The notes beneath the pieces were generated by a model. That model saw only the letters and a list, made by a program, of their open reading frames with translations, made no database searches and was not told the origin of the DNA. The position numbers and the translations under genes were made by a program. Positions 51,460 to 58,432 of a stretch of 64,000 nt of DNA are shown here, piece after piece. Location: NCBI GenBank assembly GCA_014860005.1, contig JACZKP010000103.1, positions 1-64,000 on the forward strand, given 5' to 3'. Numbering within the stretch: position 1 is the stretch's first letter; each line of letters starts with the position of its first letter. The stretch is from Verrucomicrobiota bacterium (GTDB lineage Bacteria; Verrucomicrobiota; Verrucomicrobiae; Limisphaerales; UBA11358).

Positions 51460-51852
51460 ATGCCGCAACCACTAAATTTCCGGCGACTCGTCAATGTGCC
51501 CACAATTCTTTTCACGGTGGCCGTGCTTGGATTGTTGAGCTTCCGCACTTGGAACTCGCTCCAAGTAAGGGACGCAAAGTTGTTTTGTGAATCACTGATC
51601 CCGAAACTTCGGCAGGAACTGTCGGAAACTGGTAAGTATCCGGATAAGATTGATCCAGCGTGGTGGGCTGGGAAAAAGGTTCCACCGCTCATTAACACTC
51701 ACGAAATGTACTCGATTATTCAGCTGACCAGCCCACCATCCAACCGAGTGTTTATACTGCGATTTGAGAATCCTTACGCCTTTTGGGACAACATTGTCAG
51801 GTTTCGCAGCGATGATATGGCTTGGGATTCTTTCGATGCGAACCAGAGATGA
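51460..51852 (+). CDS. Small single-span membrane protein, unknown function
   Basis: 130 residues. One membrane span (VPTILFTVAVLGLLSF, about residues 13-28) follows a basic N-terminus (MPQPLNFRRLVN), so the C-terminal 100 residues are probably periplasmic. They contain FCESLIPKLRQELSETGKYP, DKIDPAWWAGKKVPPLI and a beta-rich end (SNRVFILRFENPYAFWDNIV). I do not recognise the family. It stands alone downstream of the prepilin gene with a 117-bp gap. Confidence 0.6.
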   Translation: MPQPLNFRRLVNVPTILFTVAVLGLLSFRTWNSLQVRDAKLFCESLIPKLRQELSETGKYPDKIDPAWWAGKKVPPLINTHEMYSIIQLTSPPSNRVFILRFENPYAFWDNIVRFRSDDMAWDSFDANQR

Positions 51853-52006
51853 AACCCGTCGTGCTTCTGTTCTTACTAAACTTCAGTTTCATATCTCTTG
51901 CGCTTGCCCTGCGCCTTGAGAAAGGGAACGAAGCTTCTGTGTGTTTTGATTCGCGTTAATCCGCTTGCGGCAATTCACCACTCAGGGAAACCTTTGCCAC
52001 ATCGAA

Positions 52007-52726
52007 ATGAAACTCCTCGACCTCGCGTTGCCAACACCGGCGGAAAACCTCGCTGTCGAGGAGGCCTGGCTCGACGCCGCTGAGGCGGGTGAAGCGGGTG
52101 AAGTCCTGCGCTTCTGGGAATTTTCAGGACATTTCGTAGTCGTGGGTTATGCCAACAAAGTCGCCACGGAGGTGAACGTTCCGGCGTGTGAAGCGCGGGG
52201 AATTCCAGTGCTGCGACGTTGTTCCGGCGGCGGGACAGTCTTGCAGGGGCCGGGCTGCTTGAATTACGCGCTTGTGCTGGAAATCACAGCCGACGGTCCG
52301 CTCAGAAATATCTCCTCCGCCAATCAGTTCATCATGGAACGCAATCGCGCCGCGCTCCAGGCTGCACTGAACCGCCCGGTCGCTGTGCAAGGCCACACGG
52401 ATCTCACGCACGACGGATTGAAGTTTTCCGGCAACTCCCAGCGCCGGCGCCGGCACTACCTGATGTTCCACGGCACGTTTCTGCTGAATTTTGAGCTCGC
52501 CCTGCTGGAAGCCGTGTTGCGCCCGCCCACGCAGCAGCCGGAATATCGTCGGCAACGGTCGCACACGGAATTTGTCACCAATCTTAATGTGCCTGCCGCC
52601 ACCGTGAAGGCCGCGCTGGCGAATGCTTGGGAAGCAAAAGAACCTGGCGTGGACTTTCCCCGGGAGCGGATGACCGCACTTGTCAACGAGAAATACGCCA
52701 CGCCCGCCTGGTCGTTCAAATTCTGA
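52007..52726 (+). CDS. Lipoate-protein ligase A-family protein
   Basis: 239 residues from the ATG at 52007. The BPL/LplA fold signatures are visible: RFWEFSGHFVVVGYANKV, RRCSGGGTVLQGPGCLNYAL (RR-x-(S/T)GGGxVxxGxGxxNY) and the lipoate/ATP-binding Lys region GLKFSGNSQRRRRHYLMFHG. It attaches lipoate or octanoate to lipoyl domains of 2-oxoacid dehydrogenases or GcvH, or transfers it between carriers. The C-terminal accessory domain of E. coli LplA is missing, as in the shorter LipM/LplJ-like group. It converges with the small gene at 52716 and overlaps it by 11 bp. Confidence 0.88.
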   Translation: MKLLDLALPTPAENLAVEEAWLDAAEAGEAGEVLRFWEFSGHFVVVGYANKVATEVNVPACEARGIPVLRRCSGGGTVLQGPGCLNYALVLEITADGPLRNISSANQFIMERNRAALQAALNRPVAVQGHTDLTHDGLKFSGNSQRRRRHYLMFHGTFLLNFELALLEAVLRPPTQQPEYRRQRSHTEFVTNLNVPAATVKAALANAWEAKEPGVDFPRERMTALVNEKYATPAWSFKF

Positions 52727-52967
52727 TTTGCACCACCGCTTCGTGCAGGAAGAGACTGATCCATTCCTGCGCGGCGAGCCGGTCGTTGTGGGAACCGCCG
52801 CGCAATTGCCACTTGCCGTCCCGGCTACGAATCAACGTCGCTCCACCAAATCGCGCAATCACTTCGCCCTCGTCCGCCCAGGATTTCCAAAGTTGCTTCA
52901 ATTTCATGAGGCGAGCGTAATACCGCCACTGGGACAAATGCCGTCCAAGCTGAAAATCTCCCGCCAT
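52716..52967 (-). CDS. Small conserved-looking protein, unknown function
   Basis: 83 residues. The C-terminal half, VIARFGGATLIRSRDGKWQL then RGGSHNDRLAAQEWISLFLH, has a pattern I have seen in Verrucomicrobial hypothetical proteins (beta strands followed by an R-x-A-x-EWISLFxHEA helix). No signal peptide or known motif. Its 3' end overlaps the lipoate-ligase gene on the other strand, and its start is 57 bp from the lexA start, so the two may share a divergent regulatory region. Confidence 0.6.
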   Translation of the reverse strand: MAGDFQLGRHLSQWRYYARLMKLKQLWKSWADEGEVIARFGGATLIRSRDGKWQLRGGSHNDRLAAQEWISLFLHEAVVQIRI

Positions 52968-53004
52968 TTTTTTCTCAATCCAATAGTTGACAATCCGGGC
53001 GCTA

Positions 53005-53024
53005 TACTACTCATTTGAGTAGTA
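53005..53024. promoter_or_regulatory. Perfect palindrome at the lexA start, candidate LexA operator
   Basis: TACTACTCA and TGAGTAGTA are exact inverted arms around a TT centre, ending one base before the lexA ATG at 53025. LexA proteins commonly bind palindromes in their own promoters. The sequence differs from the published E. coli CTGT-N8-ACAG box, from the Gram-positive GAAC-N4-GTTC box and from the TGTTC-N4-GAACA motif reported for Verrucomicrobia, so it would be a divergent operator. An upstream TTGACA at 52987-52992 may be the -35. Confidence 0.7.
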
Positions 53025-53648
53025 ATGGTTGACCTGACCCCAGCCCAGCAAAGAATCCTGAATTTCATTCAAGCGGAAATTCAGGCCGGGCGGTCCACGC
53101 CCAGCCATCAGGAGATTGCGGACCACTTCGGTTTCCGCAGCAAGCGGGCCGCCGCCTGCCATCTCGAAGCGCTCAGGAAGAAAGGCGCTCTGGAATCCCA
53201 ACCGGGCAAAGCCCGTTCCCTGCGCGTCATTTCGCCGCTGGCCAGGCTGCGCAGCCGGATTGCGGACATTCCGCTGTTTGGCTCCATCCCGGCAGGGTTT
53301 GCGCGCGTGCGCGAACCGGAAGCCGCCGGGTGTGTTTCCGTGGACGTGGCAAGCCTCGGTTTCAAACCGACCCGGAACACGTTCGCGCTACGGGTCACGG
53401 GCGATTCCATGATTGGCCGGCACGTTCTCGATGGCGACATTGTCGTGTTGGAACACGGGCCAGAACCACGGCCCGGCGATATTGTGGCGGCATTGATTGA
53501 CGGCGAGAGCACGCTCAAAACATTTTTGCGGAAAAACGGCAAACCCTATCTCAAGGCCGAGAATCCCCAATTCCCGGATTTGCTCCCGGCGGAGGAATTG
53601 ATGATCCAAGGCGTATTCAAGGCGCTCATCCGCAAGGCGAAGGAATGA
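53025..53648 (+). CDS. lexA: LexA-like SOS repressor
   Basis: 207 residues. The N-terminal winged helix (LTPAQQRILNFIQAEIQAGR, QEIADHFGFRSKRAAACHLE) binds DNA; the C-terminal S24 peptidase domain has the catalytic Ser128 in GDSMIGRHV and Lys165 in ESTLKTF, with an Ala90-Gly91 autocleavage site in IPAGFA. On DNA damage RecA filaments trigger self-cleavage and derepression. Here it is followed after 3 bp by the polymerase fusion gene, so it most likely represses its own operon through the palindrome touching its start codon. A second, general LexA elsewhere in the genome is possible. Confidence 0.92.
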   Translation: MVDLTPAQQRILNFIQAEIQAGRSTPSHQEIADHFGFRSKRAAACHLEALRKKGALESQPGKARSLRVISPLARLRSRIADIPLFGSIPAGFARVREPEAAGCVSVDVASLGFKPTRNTFALRVTGDSMIGRHVLDGDIVVLEHGPEPRPGDIVAALIDGESTLKTFLRKNGKPYLKAENPQFPDLLPAEELMIQGVFKALIRKAKE

Positions 53649-53651
53649 ATC

Positions 53652-56600
53652 ATGCCGCGCGTCATTGTCCATCTGGACGCGGACGCGTTCTTCGCGTCTG
53701 TTGAGCAGGCTGCCAACACGCGCTTGCGCGGCAAGCCGATTGCCGTGGGCGGCGAACGGCGCGGGATCATTGCCTCGGCCTCCTACGAGGCACGGCGGTT
53801 CGGCGTTTACACACCCATGCCCACCGCGCGGGCACGCAAGCTTTGCCCGAAACTCATCGTGTTGCCGGGCGATTTCGAGCGTTACGAACAGTTCTCCCAG
53901 TGGATGTTCAATTACTGCTACGACTTCACGCCGGACGTGGAACAAACTTCGATTGATGAAGGTTACTTCGACCTGACGGCAAACCGGCGAAAGCCGCCCG
54001 TGGAAATTGCGCTGACAATTCGCCGTGCCATCGGGCAATCGCTAAAGCTTTCCGTCAGCGAAGGTCTCGGCACGAACAAGCTCGTCAGCCAGATTGCGTC
54101 AAAACTCAGCAAACCGGCGGCGTTCCGGGAAGTGCCGCCCGGCCAGGAGGAATTGTTCCTGCATCCCCTGCCCAATCGCTGGTTGCCGGGTATCGGACCG
54201 AAAACCTCGGCGCGGCTCAACTCCGCCGGCCTGGCGGAAATCCGGCACATTGCCGCCACGCCGCCCGAACTGCTGGAACTGATTCTGGGCCGGCAGGCAT
54301 CGCTCGTTTATCAGTTCGCCCACGGGATTGATGAGCGGCAGATCGTTCCGGCGCGGGACCCGCAGAAGAGTTTCAGCCAGCAGGAAACCTTCGCGCAGGA
54401 CGTGACGGACGAGGACTACCTGCAAGCGGTGTTGCGGCGCATGGCGGATCATCTGTTCGCCAAGGTGCGCGAGGACGGCAAGAGCATCCGCACGCTGACG
54501 GTGAAGGTGCGTTACAACGACATGGCCGAGGATCAATGCAGCGAAAGCCTGCTCGAACCGACCGATCTGGAAACTGATATTTACGGAAAGTTGCATGGCA
54601 TGTTGCGGCAGGCGTGGAAACGCCGGGTGAGTTTGCGGCTGGTGTCCTTGAAACTGACCAACGTGTACGAGGGCGTTTTCCGCTCCGATCTGCCGCTGGA
54701 CCGGGCAGCCGAACAACAGGACGCACGGGAACGGCTCGCCCGCGTGGTGGATGAACTACGAAAGTTGCGCGGGGCATCGGTGATTCTGCGCGGCCACGAT
54801 TTCCGTTTGCGCGCTCCACCGCGTGAAGCTGTAGCCGCCGACGTGAGGAGGCGGACATCGGTGACAAACTCAACTGACAAAGCTCCGCCCTCCGCCTCGT
54901 TACCTCGGCGGCTACACAGCTACGTGCCGCTGCGGGTTCACAGCTATTACTCGTTTCTGGATTCGACACTGTCGCCGGCAGCCGTTGTAAACATGGCGGT
55001 GCAAAACAACTGTCCGGCCGGGGCGCTGACGGACTACGGCAATCTGCACGGCGCGGTGGAATTCGTTCAGGCGGCGCAAAAAGCGGGCATCAAACCGATC
55101 CTCGGAGTCGAATTGAATCTGGCGCAAGAACCCTTGCTGCTTTATGTGGAGTCCGCGCGCGGCTATCACAATCTTTGCCGGCTGCTCTCGCGTCACGCGG
55201 CGGATCAGGATCGCGAGGCGAGTTCGGTCGCCGCCCAACAACGCCGCCCGATACACCGCCAGTTACTGGAGGAGTTCAGTGAAGGGCTGCTCGCGGTCAC
55301 GAACGATCCAAAACTGGCGGAGTTGTTTCCCGGACGTTTCTATCGGATGGCAACCAGGAGCGCGTCTGGCAATTCAGTTTCCACCGTCCCCTGCCCTGCC
55401 ATTCACTACGGCACGCCGGAGGATCGCTTGCGTTACGACATTGTCCAAAGCATCCGCACGCTCACGCTGTTGCGGCAGGCACATCCAGAGAAACGCGTGG
55501 GCGGGCGTTACCATTTCCGCACGCCCGCTGAGATGCAGACCGGTTGCCGGGAAAATCCCGAATGGCTCAGGCACGCCCAGGAAATCGCCGAGCGCTGTCA
55601 GTTTGATTTGCCGTTTGGCAAGCCGCAATTCCCGGCCTTTCCAACTCCGGATGGTTCAACGTCAAAAGCTTTTCTGCGACGCCTGGTGTTGGAAGGTCTG
55701 CAACACCGTTATCACCATCGCCGCATTGTCACGGACACCGGCGCTACGGTTCCGTTGGAGCGCGTAAGATCACAGACTGAAACCGAACTCGCGATCATTG
55801 TCGCGGTCGGCTACGAGGATTTGTTTTTGAGCACCTGGGATTTGTTGCAGGCGTGCCGCGCGCACGGCATCGAGTGGATCACTCGCGGCAGCGCGGCGGA
55901 CAGCCTGGTCTGTTATTGCCTCGGTATTTCGGACGTGTGCCCCATTCGTTTCGATCTCTACTTCCGCCGTTTTCTCAACCCGGAGCGCATGGCGCTGCAC
56001 AAGTTGCCGGACATTGACGTGGATTTCCCGCACGACCGTAAGGACGACGTGGTGAAATTGTTGTTCGAGCGACACGGACCGGAGCATTGCGCGGTGGTGG
56101 GCGGCTTCTCGACGTTTCAGGTGCGCAGCGCGGTGGCGGATGTGGCCAAAGTGCTCGGCGCAGCGGAGTTTCAAATCCGGCGTTTCACCGAACATTTCCC
56201 GTGGAGCTTCGGCGGCGGCTGGATTCCGCTGGATGAAGTCAGGCCGCTGGGCAATGACCTGCTCGAAAAACTCAAAGCCAGCCCGGAATGTCGCGATTTG
56301 CCCCTTGATGAAGAACCGTTCAAGACGGCAGTGGAAACGGCCGTGTTCCTCGACGGTTTTCCGCGTCATCCCAAGATGCATCCGTGCGGTGTGGTTTTGT
56401 CGCGGCAACCGATGCATGAATTGACGCCAACCTTCATCGCCAACAAAGGCTGGCCCACCACCCATTTCGACATGGACGCGGTGGAGGCAATCGGCCTGGT
56501 GAAAACGGACATCCTCGCACAAGGCGGGCTGGCGGTGATGCGGGATGCCCGTTTGGCGCTGGCGAAGCGCGGGGTGGAAGTGGATTTGAATCGTTGCGTT

Positions 56601-58328
56601 GCTGCCGAAGCGGAACTAGAAAGTGAGCCGATGGGAAAGGGAGAAAGTGGGAAAAGCTCACTTTCTCACCTGCCCACTTTCTCCACGGTTTCTCCGAACC
56701 GCCTCCTTACCTTGGCGGCTACAAGTGGGCCGTTCAACGACCCCGAAGTTTGGGAAATGATCGCGCGCGGAGGCGCACGGGCGGTGCATCACATCGAGTC
56801 GCCCGCCATGACGAGTCTTTGCCGCATGTGCAACGTGCGGGAGATTGATGGATTGATTGCCATCGTCAGCGTGATCCGGCCCGGCGCGGCGAACGAGCAG
56901 AAGAAACTCAAGTTCACCCGCCGCTATCAACGCATGGAGCCGCCGGAGTATCCGCATCCCTCACTGGAAGCCTGCCTGCGCAGCACGTTCGGGCTGGTGG
57001 TTTACGAAGAGCACATCCTGCAAATCTGCGAAGCGTTTGCCGGCTTGAATCCCGGTCGCGCGGATGTTTTGCGGCGTGCGTTGGTGAAACAAAACTGGTC
57101 CGCAGTCGAGGAAATCGCGCGCGAGTTCGCCGCCTGTGCCCGCGCGCAGGGCCACAGCGCGGAGAAGATTCGCGAGGTGTGGGAGTTGGTGACCAGTTTC
57201 AATGGTTACGCCTTTTGCAAGGCGCACAGCACCGCATACGGCGTCGAGGCGTATCAAGCGGCGTGGCTCAAAAGATATTTCCCAGCGGAGTTCATGGCCG
57301 CCGTGCTGACCAACGGTAAAGGCTTCTACGATCCGCTGGTGTACGTGCTGGAATGTCATCGGCTGGGAATTCCGTTGCTGCCGCCGACGGTCAATGAACC
57401 CGGGCAAGAGTTTCGGGCGACCCGGGGCGCGGACAGCCATGTCCGCGAGTTGCACGCCATGGTTTCGCGCGGACAAAGCTGTCCGCGCTCCGAGGCCAAG
57501 ACGTTTGTGGCCGGAGCGCCGTTATCTGATCCGGCGTGTTTCAAGGAGGCGATGGCCGACGCGCCGGATCGGAGATCGGCGCTCCAACTCATGAAAATGG
57601 GTTCGCTGGATGGAGCCGTCATCCGTGTCCCATTGACCCGCGCCAAGGGACTCACCGAACGCACGATGAAACGTCTGCTAACCGAGCGCGAGCGGGGACG
57701 GTTTGTTTCCTTGAGTGACTTTTACCGGCGCGTGAGTCCTTCACCGGAAGAGGCAGAGATCATGATTCGGGTGGGCGCGTTTGATGAATTTGGCCAGAGC
57801 CGCACGGCGCAGTTCTGGGAATTCCAACGTCTGCACCAGATCTTCAGCCAAGCCCTTTCCGGCCAAGGCTGGTTGCTGCCGCCACCAGATCTGAACGCAC
57901 TGCCGCCAATTCCACTTGTCGAACCCACGCGCCGCCAGCGACTCGAATGGGAAGCCGAGTATTTCGGTTTTGCCGTGAGCGGACATCCTCTCGAATTCCA
58001 CAATGACGTAGCGTGGGAAACCTATTGCCCGGTTTCCCGGCTCGGCGAACAGATCGGCGAAACCGTGGTGACATGCGGGTTGGTGGTCGAGCAACGCACG
58101 CACCATCAGATCACCGGCGAGCCGATGAAATTCCTGACGCTGGCAGACTGGACGGGCATGGTGGAAACGGAACTATTTGCGCCGACCTACAGGAGTTACG
58201 GCCTGGCCACCGTGCGCTATCCCGTGCTGGAGATCTCCGCGCGCGTTGAACCGTTTGAAAATGGGCGAGGCTTCTCCCTGCGCGTGTTCCGGGCGGGAGC
58301 ACCCCGTAAATGGCAACGATCGCGATGA
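53652..58328 (+). CDS. Fusion of Y-family DNA polymerase (DinB-like) with DnaE-type polymerase III alpha
   Basis: 1558 residues. Residues 1 to about 390 are a Y-family polymerase: HLDADAFF with Asp9, SIDEGYFD with Asp102/Glu103 (catalytic acids kept, unlike ImuB), then GIGPKTSARL thumb HhH and the little-finger domain. A linker (393-424), encoded by a REP-like inverted repeat, leads to a DnaE-like part: PHP domain (LRVHSYYSFLDS, with TDYGN replacing TDHGN), polymerase palm with LPDIDVDF (Asp787/Asp789) and GLVKTDIL (Asp953), fingers, tandem HhH, and an OB-fold (VVTCGLVVEQ) at the end. Length and order match ImuC/DnaE2 rather than the replicative DnaE. Translated as one chain it would combine two lesion-bypass polymerases under LexA control. 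No clear beta-clamp motif was found. Confidence 0.93.
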   Translation: MPRVIVHLDADAFFASVEQAANTRLRGKPIAVGGERRGIIASASYEARRFGVYTPMPTARARKLCPKLIVLPGDFERYEQFSQWMFNYCYDFTPDVEQTSIDEGYFDLTANRRKPPVEIALTIRRAIGQSLKLSVSEGLGTNKLVSQIASKLSKPAAFREVPPGQEELFLHPLPNRWLPGIGPKTSARLNSAGLAEIRHIAATPPELLELILGRQASLVYQFAHGIDERQIVPARDPQKSFSQQETFAQDVTDEDYLQAVLRRMADHLFAKVREDGKSIRTLTVKVRYNDMAEDQCSESLLEPTDLETDIYGKLHGMLRQAWKRRVSLRLVSLKLTNVYEGVFRSDLPLDRAAEQQDARERLARVVDELRKLRGASVILRGHDFRLRAPPREAVAADVRRRTSVTNSTDKAPPSASLPRRLHSYVPLRVHSYYSFLDSTLSPAAVVNMAVQNNCPAGALTDYGNLHGAVEFVQAAQKAGIKPILGVELNLAQEPLLLYVESARGYHNLCRLLSRHAADQDREASSVAAQQRRPIHRQLLEEFSEGLLAVTNDPKLAELFPGRFYRMATRSASGNSVSTVPCPAIHYGTPEDRLRYDIVQSIRTLTLLRQAHPEKRVGGRYHFRTPAEMQTGCRENPEWLRHAQEIAERCQFDLPFGKPQFPAFPTPDGSTSKAFLRRLVLEGLQHRYHHRRIVTDTGATVPLERVRSQTETELAIIVAVGYEDLFLSTWDLLQACRAHGIEWITRGSAADSLVCYCLGISDVCPIRFDLYFRRFLNPERMALHKLPDIDVDFPHDRKDDVVKLLFERHGPEHCAVVGGFSTFQVRSAVADVAKVLGAAEFQIRRFTEHFPWSFGGGWIPLDEVRPLGNDLLEKLKASPECRDLPLDEEPFKTAVETAVFLDGFPRHPKMHPCGVVLSRQPMHELTPTFIANKGWPTTHFDMDAVEAIGLVKTDILAQGGLAVMRDARLALAKRGVEVDLNRCVAAEAELESEPMGKGESGKSSLSHLPTFSTVSPNRLLTLAATSGPFNDPEVWEMIARGGARAVHHIESPAMTSLCRMCNVREIDGLIAIVSVIRPGAANEQKKLKFTRRYQRMEPPEYPHPSLEACLRSTFGLVVYEEHILQICEAFAGLNPGRADVLRRALVKQNWSAVEEIAREFAACARAQGHSAEKIREVWELVTSFNGYAFCKAHSTAYGVEAYQAAWLKRYFPAEFMAAVLTNGKGFYDPLVYVLECHRLGIPLLPPTVNEPGQEFRATRGADSHVRELHAMVSRGQSCPRSEAKTFVAGAPLSDPACFKEAMADAPDRRSALQLMKMGSLDGAVIRVPLTRAKGLTERTMKRLLTERERGRFVSLSDFYRRVSPSPEEAEIMIRVGAFDEFGQSRTAQFWEFQRLHQIFSQALSGQGWLLPPPDLNALPPIPLVEPTRRQRLEWEAEYFGFAVSGHPLEFHNDVAWETYCPVSRLGEQIGETVVTCGLVVEQRTHHQITGEPMKFLTLADWTGMVETELFAPTYRSYGLATVRYPVLEISARVEPFENGRGFSLRVFRAGAPRKWQRSR
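54827..54921. repeat. REP-like inverted pair forming the polymerase-fusion linker
   Basis: Two units, 54827-54855 and 54891-54921, are inverted copies of TCCGCCTCGTTACCTCGGCG plus GCTACA-type ends, each with a CCGCC/GGCGG hairpin. They are translated in frame as the linker between the Y-family and DnaE-like parts. A further unit of the same family lies at 56699-56723. Confidence 0.85.
56699..56723 (+). repeat. Single REP-like unit in frame inside the DnaE-like part
   Basis: CCGCCTCCTTACCTTGGCGG followed by CTACA is the same family as the linker units. It belongs to a larger insertion-like stretch (about 56615-56728) that also contains the inverted words GAGAAAGTGGG and CCCACTTTCTCC. The insertion is translated as a 35-40-residue segment (ELESEPMGKGESGKSS, then LLTLAATSG) absent from ordinary DnaE. 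Confidence 0.8.
57429..57486. repeat. Two REP hairpins of a second family in frame inside the DnaE-like part
   Basis: GCGGACA-N4-TGTCCGC occurs at 57429-57446 and 57469-57486, the pair being embedded in larger inverted arms (57423-57449 and 57466-57492). They translate as GADSHVRELHAM and RGQSCPRSEA, a stretch with no counterpart in the family, placed between the fingers and the HhH region. Confidence 0.85.
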
Positions 58329-58432
58329 TGGAGCGAACTGGCAGAGAACGCCGCCGATCCGGGACCTTCCGCCGATTCCGTAAATTCCAACTTTGACACA
58401 GCGGCCCGTTCACCCGAGCATGGATTCACACA

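Noticed and set aside
52987..53008. TTGACA and TATACT as a sigma-70 promoter for lexA
   Set aside because: The spacing is only 10 bp, too short for a canonical promoter; TTGACA alone may still be a -35 with an unseen -10.
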